A stretch of 64,000 nt of DNA from Acetilactobacillus jinshanensis_A (GTDB taxonomy: Bacteria; Bacillota; Bacilli; Lactobacillales; Lactobacillaceae): positions 744,001 through 808,000 of the forward strand of contig CP171343.1 in the NCBI GenBank assembly GCA_043289735.1, written 5' to 3'. The notes beneath the pieces are model-generated. The model did no database searches and was not told the DNA's origin. It saw nothing but the letters and a program-made list of their open reading frames with translations. Below are positions 1 to 9,892 of this stretch, piece by piece; the stretch's first letter is position 1; every line of letters begins with the position of its first letter. Both the position numbers and the translations under genes were made by a program.

Positions 1-240
1 CACATGCGCGAATGCGTTCGGCAAGGCGGCATTTGCTTTGCTTTAATTAAATTCGTAAAAACTAACGAAATTTACGTTTTTAAGGCGACCGATTTATTTT
101 CTTATTGGGATGCTCAGTATCATGGAGGACGCAAATCGGTCCCTAAATCCATAATCGATCAGCGAGGCTATCAGATTAAATATCAACTTCAGCCGCTAAT
201 TCCCTATTTAAAAGGTGTTAATCAAATAATTCATATTTAA
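1..240 (+). CDS. recU: RecU Holliday junction resolvase, C-terminal part
   Basis: The gene begins before the window and only the last 79 codons are present. The segment reads like the RecU C-terminus: a GGICFALIKF strand, a YWD turn, then GGRKSVPKSII and a final YLKG. RecU cuts Holliday junctions during recombination and repair. It lies 36 bases upstream of ponA on the same strand, the recU-ponA pairing known in Bacillus and lactobacilli, and this supports the call. The catalytic nuclease residues lie in the missing part, so activity cannot be judged. Confidence 0.85.
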   Translation, partial: HMRECVRQGGICFALIKFVKTNEIYVFKATDLFSYWDAQYHGGRKSVPKSIIDQRGYQIKYQLQPLIPYLKGVNQIIHI

Positions 241-276
241 TTTGTCTAATTAGACAAAAAAGGAGATCTATTTTAT

Positions 277-2322
277 ATGGAACCTCATATGAGAGTTCAG
301 GCTCGTGAAATGGCGGAGGCGTCAAATCGTAAGCCTACCTTATTTAGAAAGATCTTTTTGAGTATTTTAGCAGCGATCGTTATTTTAGTAATTTTAGGGA
401 CCTGCCTCTTCTTTTTCTACGTTGCAAGTGCACCTAAGGTTACTACGTCTGATTTGTCCAGTAATAATTCTACTAAAATCTACGATGCTAACGGCCACAT
501 CATTTCGCGATTAGGCGCTCAAAATCGTCAGTATGCTAAGTCTAATCAAATTCCGACGCAGTTGACCGGTGCTATCACTTCCATTGAAGATCGTCATTTC
601 TATAAAGATCACGGAATTGATCCGGTTCGAACCGTTAAAGCCGCTTTTGCCGATTTAACCGGATCGCAGCTAGGCTTACAAGGTGGCAGTACTTTAACCC
701 AGCAATTAGTTAAGTTATCAGTATTTTCAACCGCAGCTTCCGATCGAACCTTAAAGCGAAAAGCCCAAGAAGCTTGGCTAGCTTTAAAGGTCAATCATCG
801 TTATCCTAAATCAAAAATCATGGAATACTACATTAACAAAGTTTATATGGGTAATAACGCTTATGGTATGAAAACCGCCGCTAAATATTATTATAATAAG
901 TCGTTAAATCAGTTGAACTTTCCCGAAACGGCGATGTTAGCTGGAATGCCTCAGTCACCTTCTCTTTATAATCCGTATCGTTATCCAAAGTACGCTAAAC
1001 AGCGTCGTGACCAAGTTTTAATCTCAATGCTTAATAATAATAAGATTAATAAATCTCAGTATTATCAAGCAAAAGCAACGCCGATTAAGGCTGGATTAGC
1101 GAAAGTTCATCCGAGTACTAATCTAAATGACCGTCGTGAAAAGGTAATCGATGCCTATCTGAAACAAACCATTCAGGAGCTGCAAGCTCATAAATATAAA
1201 TTACACTCCGGTTTAAAGGTTTACACTAACCTTAATTTTGCGGATCAAAAGAAGCTTTATAACTTAGCTAACAAGACAGGTTCTGAAGTTGGCTTTCCAA
1301 ATAACCAATTCCAGATTGGGGCTGCCATGGTCGATCCCAAGAACGGTAAGATCGATGCCATGTTAGGGGGCCGGAAGCAGACCGTTCCCTTTGGCTTCAA
1401 CCGAGCAATTCGAACCGATCGTTCCAGTGGTTCAACTATGAAGCCATTGATGGATTACGGCCCCGCTATTCAATACGATTACTTCCCTACTTATCAAGTG
1501 GTTCATGATACTCCATATACTTATCCAGGTACTAACGTAAAATTAGAAGATTTTGATAAAAAATATGAAGGAAACATCACGATGCGTCGAGCCTTAGTTG
1601 AATCCCGAAATATTCCGGCAATTCGGACGCTCCATCACGTGGGAATTGGCCCCGCAACTAAATTCTTAAAGGGATTAGGAATGACCTTTAATCAGAAGCT
1701 TCAGCTTCAAAACGGAATTGGTGCTTATATTTCACCGCTTCAAGAAGCTGCGGCTTATTCAGCATTTTCTAACGGCGGGATTTATCATAAGCCATACACC
1801 ATTAAGAAAGTCGTTGAACCGGATGGCCAGACTCATCATTTCAAGAGCCCTGGCCATCGAGCCATGTCACCGGCAACCGCCTTTATGATGACTAACATGC
1901 TAAAGGGCGTCATTACCGATCCTAAGGGATCAGGTACCGCTGCTAAAATCGATGGCTTGCACGAAGCTGGTAAAACTGGAACTACTCAGTATCCATCTGA
2001 TTTTAAAGGCAGTTTACCTGGCTACGCCGCTATGGATTCATGGTTTACCGGTTATACCAAGAACTACGCCCTATCCATCTGGACCGGTTATGATCACCAA
2101 ATGGAACCTGGTCATTACGTAAACGGTTCAGAAGTTAATATTGCTCAGAAATTTTATAAGTACGCAATGCAATATGCTCAACGAAATAAGCCTAACGAAG
2201 ATTGGACTCAGCCAAGCGACGTGGGCAGCGTTCAACGAGACGGACGAACCGAATATTACGTCGTCGGTCATCCAGGTGATGTTGAAGCTAAGACTAACGA
2301 TTCGCTAAGACGAGTGATGTAA
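277..2322 (+). CDS. ponA: Class A penicillin-binding protein 1A (transglycosylase/transpeptidase)
   Basis: Bifunctional peptidoglycan synthase: it polymerises lipid II glycan strands and cross-links the peptides outside the membrane. After a short cytoplasmic stretch there is one membrane segment (about residues 28-52). The GT51 glycosyltransferase domain follows, with EDRHFYKDHGIDP near residue 104 and QGGSTLTQQLVK. The transpeptidase domain has the serine motif SSGSTMKP near 384, SRN near 443 and KTGTT near 567. ATG 277 follows an AAGGAGAT ribosome site. The open frame stops at 2322, but the neighbouring frame continues with an Asn/Ser/Lys-rich tail (NKDNKDNSRDSKSNTSSS) to a TAA at 2397-2399. 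Such low-complexity tails are usual for PBP1A, so a one-base indel near 2305 probably moved the stop. Both catalytic domains are complete. Confidence 0.95.
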   Translation: MEPHMRVQAREMAEASNRKPTLFRKIFLSILAAIVILVILGTCLFFFYVASAPKVTTSDLSSNNSTKIYDANGHIISRLGAQNRQYAKSNQIPTQLTGAITSIEDRHFYKDHGIDPVRTVKAAFADLTGSQLGLQGGSTLTQQLVKLSVFSTAASDRTLKRKAQEAWLALKVNHRYPKSKIMEYYINKVYMGNNAYGMKTAAKYYYNKSLNQLNFPETAMLAGMPQSPSLYNPYRYPKYAKQRRDQVLISMLNNNKINKSQYYQAKATPIKAGLAKVHPSTNLNDRREKVIDAYLKQTIQELQAHKYKLHSGLKVYTNLNFADQKKLYNLANKTGSEVGFPNNQFQIGAAMVDPKNGKIDAMLGGRKQTVPFGFNRAIRTDRSSGSTMKPLMDYGPAIQYDYFPTYQVVHDTPYTYPGTNVKLEDFDKKYEGNITMRRALVESRNIPAIRTLHHVGIGPATKFLKGLGMTFNQKLQLQNGIGAYISPLQEAAAYSAFSNGGIYHKPYTIKKVVEPDGQTHHFKSPGHRAMSPATAFMMTNMLKGVITDPKGSGTAAKIDGLHEAGKTGTTQYPSDFKGSLPGYAAMDSWFTGYTKNYALSIWTGYDHQMEPGHYVNGSEVNIAQKFYKYAMQYAQRNKPNEDWTQPSDVGSVQRDGRTEYYVVGHPGDVEAKTNDSLRRVM

Positions 2323-2401
2323 ATAAGGATAATAAGGATAATTCCAGAGATTCTAAATCCAATACATCCAGTTCTGCCGAAAATCATAAGACGTCTTAAT
2401 A

Positions 2402-2440
2402 AAAAAAGCCAGCTAACGAATTTGTTAGCTGGCTTTTTCT
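2402..2440. terminator. Bidirectional rho-independent terminator between ponA and dnaD
   Basis: An 11-bp perfect stem (AGCCAGCTAAC / GTTAGCTGGCT) with a six-base loop is preceded by an A run and followed by a T run. It can therefore stop transcription in both directions. It sits between the convergent ponA and dnaD genes. Confidence 0.85.
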
Positions 2441-2458
2441 TTTGCATAAATATTTGAC

Positions 2459-3122
2459 TTAAATCTTAAAAATCGGAATGTGAGGCCCCTTTTTATCATT
2501 GCGGAGTTCGAATGTTACGATTTTCCCAAGTATTTAAGATTCGATCAATGTATCTTAGATTATAGACTTGACTTAAAACCGCCTCTTTTAAGGCAAATAT
2601 AATCATCTCCGGTGAATAATGATCGTTGGTCATCCAACCATCCACCGTTGCAAATTCTAACGGTGATAAATCACGGCCAAATTCTTTTTGAATCATATTA
2701 AAAACGCGATCTCGACCAGAAACGGTAATTGCATTGGTATTGGTCCGATTAATTTTATTTAGGGACCAATCGTCATTATTGTCCCTTTTACTGTGACTTA
2801 AATGATCAAGCTTTTGATATAATAACGAAAAATTATATTCATCAGTTTCGTGATGATTTTCATCTTGAGTGGTGTTAATCGTCATGAGTTTCTTTTGAAT
2901 CAATTGATGCAAAATTTCGTAGACTTGATTTTTTTAATACCCCGTTGATTCAGTGAGCGTCTTAACCTCGGGAAATTTAATTCCTTCGCCGGAATAACGT
3001 TTAATTTGAAGAAAGATTACTAATTCGTTTGGAGTCATGTTTAATTTAGTAAAATTAGATAGTAAATAATTAGAAACGGTGGTTTGCCCATTTCGAATTA
3101 ATTTTAATGCAAATGAATCCAT
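2459..3122 (-). pseudogene. dnaD: DnaD replication initiation protein, interrupted
   Basis: DnaD helps load the replicative helicase at oriC and during PriA-dependent restart. The N-terminal winged-helix part (MDSFALKLIRNGQTTVSNYL to LTESTGY) and the C-terminal DnaD domain (KEFGRDLSPLEFATVDGWM, then RYIDRILNTWENRNIRTP) are both recognisable. They lie in the same frame, separated by a single TAA at 2934-2936. After the stop the text continues as expected (KNQVYEILHQLIQKKLM). The open frame ends at 2496 (TGA 2496-2498), but a shifted frame gives a natural-looking tail, KKGPHIPIFKI, with its stop at 2459, which suggests a further indel. It follows asnS on the same strand, the usual asnS-dnaD order. 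dnaD is normally essential, so a read error or a restart product should be considered. Confidence 0.8.
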
Positions 3123-3154
3123 ATAAATACCTTCTTAATTTTGATATTAGGTAC

Positions 3155-3190
3155 AAAAAAGAGCAGCTCTAAAAAGGCCGCCCTCTTTGA
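3155..3190 (-). terminator. Possible weak terminator between asnS and dnaD
   Basis: On the minus strand an AAAGAG...CTCTTT inverted repeat ends in a run of T residues. The stem is short and the loop long, so it may only attenuate transcription from asnS into dnaD. Confidence 0.3.
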
Positions 3191-3205
3191 TTAAATTAAT
3201 GATTT

Positions 3206-4501
3206 TTATGGATGTAAACGATTCAAAAGACGCGGGAATGGAATACATTCACGAACGTGGTCTTCTAACGTAATCCAAGTTAGGAATCGTTCTAATCCCA
3301 TTCCAAATCCGGAATGCGGAACACTGCCGAATTTTCGCAGGTCTAAGTACCAGCTATAAGCCTTTTCACTCAAGCCGTACTTCTTAACCTGTTTCTTTAG
3401 GTATTTATAGTTAGTGGCACGTTCAGAACCGCCGATGATTTCACCATAGCCTTCCGGAGCTAATAAATCGGCACAGATTACTAACTTATCATCATCCGGA
3501 TCGGGCTTCATGTAAAACGGCTTAGCGGATTTAGGATAGTTCATAACGAAGACCGGACGTTTATACTGGTCAGCTAAGAACGATTCTTCTGGGGAACCAA
3601 AGCCGTTGCCCCACTTAAAGTCTAAGCCGCCTTTATGAAGCATTTTAACGGCTTGATTATAAGTAATTCGTGGATATGGTAGCTTGGTATAAGGCTTTAA
3701 AGTATCAACACTACGGCCTAATAACTTTAATTCATACTTACAATTATCGATAATGCTTTGAACTAAGTAAGCAACGTACTGTTCCTGAATCTTTAAGCTT
3801 TGGTCTTGATGACAAAAAGCCATTTCAGGTTCAATCATCCAGAATTCGGTTAAATGACGACGGGTCTTTGATTTTTCAGCTCTAAACGTCGGCCCGAACG
3901 AATAGACTCGGCCGAAAGCTTCAGCTCCGGCTTCTTCATATAACTGACCACTTTGTGATAAATAAGCATCATCATCAAAATATTCAGTATGGAATAAATG
4001 AGTGGTACCTTCAGGAGCATTAGCCGTAAAGATCGGTGCATCAAATTGAACAAAGCCGTGCTTATGGAAGAATCGATAAGTAGCCCGTTTAACTTCGTCT
4101 CGAATCTTTAAAACCGCAAACGGACGACGAGATCTAATCCATAAATGACGATGATCCAACAGGAAGTTAATTCCATGATCTTTAGGCGTAATGGGATAAT
4201 TTTCAGCCTTTTGAATCACCTTAATATCTTTAACCTGCATTTCATAACCAAAATGAGAACGTTTATCCTGATCGATCGTTCCGATAACCCACATACTGGT
4301 TTCTTGACCGATATGTTTAGCAACGTCCATTAAATGAGCAGAAACGTTTTTCTGGTTAACGACTCCCTGGAAGAAAGCCGTTCCGTCACGCAACTGTAAA
4401 AATACGATTTTTCCACTAGATCGTCTATCAGTTAGCCAAACACCAATCTTGACGTCTTCGCCAACGTGGTTCTTGGCATCAGCAATATGAATTTGTTTCA
4501 A
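3206..4501 (-). CDS. asnS: Asparagine-tRNA ligase
   Basis: Charges tRNA-Asn with asparagine for translation. The 431-residue length is normal for the family. Residues 1-100 form the OB-fold anticodon-binding domain (GVWLTDRRSSGKIVFLQLRD). The class II core follows, with motif 2 (FGPTFRAEKSKTRRHLTEF, around residue 200) and motif 3 (GFGMGLERFLTWIT, near 400). The start is TTG 4501, behind a GGAGGGAAC ribosome site. The gene overlaps the end of ypmB by a few bases, so the two were one transcription unit, with dnaD downstream. No T-box leader is present. The frame is intact. Confidence 0.95.
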   Translation of the reverse strand: MKQIHIADAKNHVGEDVKIGVWLTDRRSSGKIVFLQLRDGTAFFQGVVNQKNVSAHLMDVAKHIGQETSMWVIGTIDQDKRSHFGYEMQVKDIKVIQKAENYPITPKDHGINFLLDHRHLWIRSRRPFAVLKIRDEVKRATYRFFHKHGFVQFDAPIFTANAPEGTTHLFHTEYFDDDAYLSQSGQLYEEAGAEAFGRVYSFGPTFRAEKSKTRRHLTEFWMIEPEMAFCHQDQSLKIQEQYVAYLVQSIIDNCKYELKLLGRSVDTLKPYTKLPYPRITYNQAVKMLHKGGLDFKWGNGFGSPEESFLADQYKRPVFVMNYPKSAKPFYMKPDPDDDKLVICADLLAPEGYGEIIGGSERATNYKYLKKQVKKYGLSEKAYSWYLDLRKFGSVPHSGFGMGLERFLTWITLEDHVRECIPFPRLLNRLHP

Positions 4502-4939
4502 TTCAAGTTCCCTCCAATACTTAGTATCTTAATTATAACATTTAGTGACTTACCGGAATCAAATTTAAAAGTGTGATAGCATAACTGTCTATTACGATTT
4601 TCATAACTAGCGATCCAAACCGTCTTTCCGTTAAAAATCGACGGTGAAACGTTAATGATTTTTCTAGCATGATCCTGAACCTTAACCCGATGAATGATTG
4701 CCGTTCGACTTACTCCGCTGTTGATTACCACCGACGGTGTAATACACGTGATTAAGATCAATGCCCTCGGTTCGCCGAGCGGCATTAACCGATTGTTCTT
4801 GAGCTTGACGCATCGGCCTCTGAGCAATAAAAAGTAAAATAAAAATCAAAATTACAACTACGAGGACACCGATTGAGATTAATTTTAATAATCTACGGTC
4901 ACGTTGCTTATGCAACGTTTCTTCTTGCATAATTCTCAA
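4498..4939 (-). pseudogene. ypmB: YpmB-like membrane-anchored protein (DUF5590/PepSY type), frameshifted
   Basis: A short cytoplasmic start (MRIMQEETLHKQRDRRLLKL) leads into one strong membrane helix (ISIGVLVVVILIFILLFIA) and a small extracellular part ending HVYYTVGGNQQ. The frame then breaks between 4690 and 4745. The neighbouring frame supplies a second half (ARKIINVSPSIFNGKTVWI, then NRQLCYHTFKFDSGK) that looks like the C-terminal repeat of YpmB-type proteins. The middle is shorter than usual, so some bases appear lost as well as shifted. Function is unknown even in model species. Its place between dinG and asnS matches Bacillus and lactobacilli and is the best support for the name. Confidence 0.6.
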
Positions 4940-5049
4940 GGTAAACTTCCTTAATAATAAAATTTAGTTCCAATAAAAATATTATAACAAAATTAGCTTT
5001 AAATTATCCATTAATTTCAATCTTTCGTGCTTAATTGTAACGCCCTTTG

Positions 5050-6764
5050 GCATTGCTCGGCAGAAAGTTCAGGATCCGTTTAAGCAGTAAAATTTAAACC
5101 AGCTCAAATTTGCCAGAACGATTGCTTCCGGAGCGTTAGTTAATCGCTTTAAAATCCGGTCTTGTAGACGTTAATAACAGGCTTATCAAGGCATGATCCG
5201 TAAAAATACTCGGTCTGAAATATTGATATACATCTTCTTTTAAGTGTTTACCAACATTAACCAAGCCACCTTTTAAATGACAGCATCCCACATTATGAGG
5301 CTCATTAGTAATCGTCAGAAAGACACAATTTTCGGGATGCGATTGGACTTGGCTAATGAGGATATTAAAATATTTTTTACGTTAATTAACATCGAAACGT
5401 GATGATAAAAGTTATCCATTTCAAGTCGGTTAATCCGCCGATAATTTCGTTTAATGCTTATAATTGGAAATAATGGGAAATCTTGGTTATTTTATTAACG
5501 TCCCGATTTAAAAACTGAAAATTAGAATTTTCGTAGTTAATATACTTTTGAAAATGCTTTAAAAATGATTAGCTTCATCAACTACTAAATAAGGTTGTTT
5601 GCTTAAATGACTAAGTTCATTGGCATGCTGGTACAGATAATCTTGGCTAACGATAATAAAATTAACTTTGTGAGCTGCACTTTGTAGCTGGCGAATAAAA
5701 TCTTGATAATAAAACGGGTTGTGTTTTCGTTGAGCCGAAACTTGATAATGACGAATTTCTTTTAAATAAGGAATCCGGGGATTAATGTGCAATTCGTTGA
5801 GATCACCCGTGGTGGTAATGGTTAGCCACACCATTATCATGGCTTTAACCAATTGAGTCTGGCCTGATTTTTCATGAACCCGTAACGTATTAAAGTAACG
5901 GTTTAAATCAATATAATTTTCGCTATCCTTAATGATTATTTCAGAAATGTCAAAGGGTAGTAAAGCATTAAGGGTGGGAATCGTCTGCGTACTAATGATA
6001 ACGGCCCGATGCTGATTATGACTTAAATAAGCTAACGGTAAGGTATAGGCAATTTTTCTACCCGTTCCGGTCGCTACTTCAAAGATCCAATTATTGGGCT
6101 TCTTGTCTTTAGTATAGTTACGGTAGATCTGATCCATCATTGATGATAACGCTGCTGAATATCCTTAAGTCCTTAAACATTTCCATTGTGTTTCGAGGAA
6201 GCGGCGGATTAATATGAATAATTCCCTTTAAAGTATCGTACGGAAGACGCTTCAACGATCAATCAATAGGATTAATAAATAAGCGGTAGCTAAAGCGTCG
6301 CTGCTGGCGGAATGGGGATGCTTATGAACGATATTAAAGTAGCCGCTAATTCGGCGTAATTGATAGCTTGGTAACGTTGGCAAAAGAATTTGGCTCATGG
6401 TGACGGTATCGATTGCTTTAATTTTTAAAATTGGGTAGCCAATCTCCTTTAGTTCGTGATTAAGAAACGGAAAATCGAAATTAACGTTATGGGCTACAAA
6501 AACGGTGTTCTGTAGCATGTGATACAAAAGACTAGCAATATTTCTAAAGGTTGGGGCTTTTTGAACCATTGCATTAGTAATTCCGGTTAATTGAGTGATT
6601 CTTTCAGGAATTGTCTGTAACGGGTTAATCAACGTTGAAAATGAATCGATAATCTTTTGATTTTGAACGAACGTACAGCTGAATTGAATAATTCGGTCGC
6701 CCGCTTAGGCGTCCGTTCCCGTTGCTTCTAAATCGACAACTGAATAAATCGTTTCTTTGTTCAT
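5050..6764 (-). pseudogene. dinG: DinG-family exonuclease/helicase, decayed
   Basis: An intact homologue is about 900 residues; about 570 codons' worth remains here. ATG 6764, with a GGTGA ribosome site, opens the DEDD exonuclease domain (YSVVDLEATGTDA), which is hit at once by an in-frame TAA at 6705-6707. The domain then continues in frame (GDRIIQFSC, VFVAHNVNFDFPFLNHEL, HSASSDALATAYLL) to another stop at 6252. A helicase segment spans 6140-5559. Its P-loop reads ATGTGRKIAY instead of the usual GKT, and its second motif reads DEAN. Below 5559 only scraps remain (for example YFRPSIFTDHALISLLL and RLTNAPEAIVLAN) in shifting frames. The protein cannot be made as one chain. Its position upstream of ypmB-asnS is the normal one. 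Confidence 0.75.
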
Positions 6765-6817
6765 AAATTTTCACCAATTTTTTATAAAAATTACGTCTAT
6801 TTTCATTTTACTACGAT

Positions 6818-6850
6818 GTGATATTATTTACAATGTCGATAGATTAAGAA
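6818..6850 (+). promoter_or_regulatory. Possible promoter of the mevalonate operon
   Basis: The AT-rich gap between the divergent dinG and mvk starts holds a TATTAT-like -10 element about 30 bases before mvk. I see no convincing -35 hexamer, so this is a weak call. Confidence 0.25.
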
Positions 6851-6854
6851 AAGA

Positions 6855-7812
6855 ATGATACTTTTGTTACACCAGGCAATCGGAAAAAGTCATGCTAAAA
6901 TTATTTTAATGGGTGAACACAGTGCTGTTTATGGGGAACCGGCCGTAGTCTTGCCCATTTCAAACGTTGACATGACCGTTACTATTAAAAAAAATCTAGT
7001 TAATCGAACGTTACAATGTAAATATTTTATTGGCGCTATCAATAAGGCACCTAATAATATGCTGGGAACCCAACGATTAATTCAATCGATATTAAAAGGG
7101 TTTCACCAAACAAACGCAACTTTTTCAATGCAGATTGAAAGCACCATTCCCTCAGAACGAGGAATGGGTTCATCTGCGGCAACGGCGGTCGCCGTTACCA
7201 GAGCTTTATATAAGTACTTTCGGCAAACGTTAACTCACTCTCAGCTACTTGCTGACAGTAATATCGAAGAAAAAATCACGCATGGAAACCCAAGCGGCAT
7301 GGATGCCGCAACCGTTAGCGCTAGTCAACCGGTCTGGTTTATTAAAGGTCACCCTATTCGATCAACCCCGATTAATCTAGATGGTGAACTAATAATCGCA
7401 GATAGCGGAGTTAAGGGCCGAACGGATATCGCCGTTAATTCGGTTCATCAGAAGGTCGTTAACGAGCCGGAGTTTGGTAAAGCTCATTTACACGCTTTAG
7501 GTAAATTAGCGAGGGATGCTAAAGAGTGTTTAGCTGATAATAAGATCGTTAAACTAGGCCAGGACATGAGTAATGCTCAATCTCACTTGCTAAATTAGGG
7601 GTTAGCTCAGCTCAGTTAGATCGTTTTGAAGGTCGCCTGCTAATGGAGCTTACGGTGCTAAATTAACCGGAAGCGGTCTTGGAGGCTGCGTTATCGCCTT
7701 GGTTAAAAATGAGCCTCAAGCTAAGAAAGTATCAAAAGCACTGCTAAAGGCCGGCGCTGTAAACATATGGGTTCAGCCTTTTAAGTCCGCTTCGGGAGGA
7801 TACAATGATTAG
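6855..7812 (+). pseudogene. mvk: Mevalonate kinase, with two frameshifts
   Basis: The first step of the lower mevalonate pathway: ATP-dependent phosphorylation of mevalonate. The GHMP-kinase motifs are all visible: IGKSHAKIILMGEHSAVYGEP at the N-terminus, IPSERGMGSSAATAVA near residue 100, and LTGSGLGGCVIAL near the C-terminus. The last motif is in another frame. The first frame stops at 7598. A second frame carries GVSSAQLDRF, and a third carries GAYGAKLTGSG to the TAG at 7810-7812. Single-base indels near 7590 and 7650 would restore one protein of about 318 residues. The end overlaps the mvaD start, as expected in this operon. The enzyme should be essential here, so read error is a serious alternative to decay. 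Confidence 0.8.
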
Positions 7813-8785
7813 TCAACATCCCGTTTTTGCACGTGCTCATACCAACATTGCCGTTGTAAAGTACTGGGGTAAAGCTAACGAACAAATCATTATCCCCCAA
7901 AGCAGCAGTCTTTCGTTAACTTTAAAAGAGTTTTATACCGACACTAGCGCCCAATTCGTAAACGGACTAAGCCATGATCAAATTATGATCAATCATCATG
8001 AAGTTAATGAAAGCCAGAAAATTAAAGCGGTTTTAGCGTTAGTTCGCCAATTAGCGGGAATTAATACTCATGTAAAGATTAATTCCGTTAATCACGTTCC
8101 CACTTCAGCCGGATTGGCATCATCTGCGTCGGGTCTATCAGCTTTAGCCTTAGCCAGTAGTTACGCGGCGGGGCTAAGCTTATCTAGACGGAACCTATCC
8201 CGTTTAGCTCGGCATGGCTCCGGTTCCGCATCCCGATCAATTTACGGTGGCTGGGTCGAATGGCAGCGTGGCCATGATGATAAGTCATCATACGCTTTCC
8301 CGATTAAAGATCCTAAACTTAACGACGTTGATATGATCGCCGTCATCATTAAAAAGACCCCGAAAAAAATCAGTAGTCGACAGGGAATGCGAAGAAGCGT
8401 TAAAACTTCGCCCTATTACCAAGCCTGGAAACGAACGACTGCTCATGATTTAGTGGCCGCAGTTCACGCGATCCAAACTAATGACTTTCAGACGTTGGGT
8501 CGCGTTGCCGAAACTAACGCCATGCGGATGCACGCTTTAACTTTAAGTGCCGATCCTCCGTTCACCTACTTTAACGGAGAAACGATTAAAGCTATTAATT
8601 TGGTTAACCAGATGAGAGCTAACGGAATCCCTTGCTATTACACCATTGATGCGGGACCTAACGTTAAAATTATGTGCCGGCATCAAGATCGATTAAAAAT
8701 TAAAGATTATTTATCAAAATTTTTTAATGCTAAAAACATCGTTATTTCGGGAGCGGGCCCCGGCGCTCACCTCATTAAGAAATAA
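7805..8785 (+). CDS. mvaD: Diphosphomevalonate decarboxylase
   Basis: Converts mevalonate diphosphate to isopentenyl diphosphate using ATP. The 326-residue protein is uninterrupted. The N-terminal motif AVVKYWGKANEQIIIPQSSS and the ATP-binding HVPTSAGLASSASGLSALA (about residues 97-115) are typical. SGSASRSIYGGWVEW near 140 and GAGPGAHLIKK at the end are family hallmarks. Second gene of the operon; its ATG overlaps the end of mvk and follows a GGGAGGATAC ribosome site. It is the only one of the three GHMP kinase-fold genes here with an undamaged frame. Confidence 0.95.
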   Translation: MISQHPVFARAHTNIAVVKYWGKANEQIIIPQSSSLSLTLKEFYTDTSAQFVNGLSHDQIMINHHEVNESQKIKAVLALVRQLAGINTHVKINSVNHVPTSAGLASSASGLSALALASSYAAGLSLSRRNLSRLARHGSGSASRSIYGGWVEWQRGHDDKSSYAFPIKDPKLNDVDMIAVIIKKTPKKISSRQGMRRSVKTSPYYQAWKRTTAHDLVAAVHAIQTNDFQTLGRVAETNAMRMHALTLSADPPFTYFNGETIKAINLVNQMRANGIPCYYTIDAGPNVKIMCRHQDRLKIKDYLSKFFNAKNIVISGAGPGAHLIKK

Positions 8786-8804
8786 ATTCAAAAGGTCGGA
8801 TCGT

Positions 8805-9892
8805 TTGATAACTATTAAAGCACCCGGAAAACTTTACATTGCGGGGGAATATGCCGTCGTTGACGGGATGCCTTCAGTTGTGGTGGCTTTAAATCAATAC
8901 ATAACGGTTGAAATTTCAGCCGGTCATAAGTACGGCAGTATCATTTCTAAACAATACCAAGCCAGTACCATTTACTGGCGCCGTGAAGGCAGTCACATGG
9001 TGTTTGATAATCGTGATAATCCGTTCAGATACATATTATCCGCTATTAAAATTACTGAACAGTACGCTAAATCATTAGGTATTAAATTAGGCCTTTATCA
9101 TCTTAAAATTGATAGTCAGTTAGATAGCCCCGATGGCAAGAAATACGGCCTAGGCTCTTCCGCGGCAGTTACGGTTGCCACCATTAACGCCCTCTGCGCC
9201 TTTTATCATATTCCCATTAACAAGGAACAGCTATTTAAATTAGCTGCGATCGCCCACTTTTCGGTTCAAGGCAACGGTTCATTAGGTGATATCGCCGCCA
9301 GCGTTTACGGAGGCTGGATCGCTTTCCGGACCTTTGATCATCAGTGGCTAGAAATTATGCGGCGAAGCGTTCCCATCAAAAAACTGATTAATATGCCGTG
9401 GCCTAACCTACATATTGAATCGTTAAAGGCTCCTAAAAGATTTAAACTTTTGATCGGTTGGACCGGATCCCCCGCTTCAACTTCTCATTTAGTTGATAAG
9501 GTCTCATTAGGCCGGGCCCATAATCCAGGAAAGTATCATAAATTCTTGGAGGCTAGTAAACACTGCCTCATCAAAATGATCAACGGCTTTAGAAAAGGTT
9601 CGCTAGGATCATTAAGCATCAAATTGAAGTAAACCGAAAATTACTTAATCAAATGGGTAAACTCACCAAAGTTAATATCGAAACGCCTAAATTAAAAAAA
9701 CTTTCCACGATTGCAATTAGCTACGGAGGTGCAGCTAAATTATCCGGTGCCGGCGGCGGTGATTGTGGAATCACCATTATTGATAAACGTTCGCCCCTTA
9801 AGAAAATTCTAAAAAAATGGCAAGATAACGATATTTATCCTTTAAAGTTCGCAGTTACCCATCAGTCATCAGGAGTGGTTAATCATGATTAA
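8805..9892 (+). pseudogene. mvaK2: Phosphomevalonate kinase, frameshifted near the C-terminus
   Basis: Phosphorylates mevalonate 5-phosphate. The start is probably TTG 8805, which gives the family N-terminus LITIKAPGKLYIAGEYAVVD. Longer readings overlap mvaD. The ATP loop KYGLGSSAAVTVATINAL lies near residue 115. The frame stops at 9632 after the helix SKHCLIKMINGFRKG. The neighbouring frame continues without loss (KHQIEVNRKLLNQMGKL, then YGGAAKLSGAGGGDCGI) to 9892. A one-base indel near 9605 separates the two. The rejoined protein would be about 362 residues, normal for the family. The end overlaps fni by a few bases. Confidence 0.85.

Noticed and set aside
2320..2345. Tandem repeat AATAAGGAT
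   Set aside because: It is the coding repeat of the Asn-Lys-Asp tail of PBP1A, only two to three units, not an independent repeat element.
4505..4700. T-box leader before asnS
   Set aside because: asnS starts inside the end of ypmB with its own ribosome site, leaving no room for a leader, and no T-box core sequence is seen.
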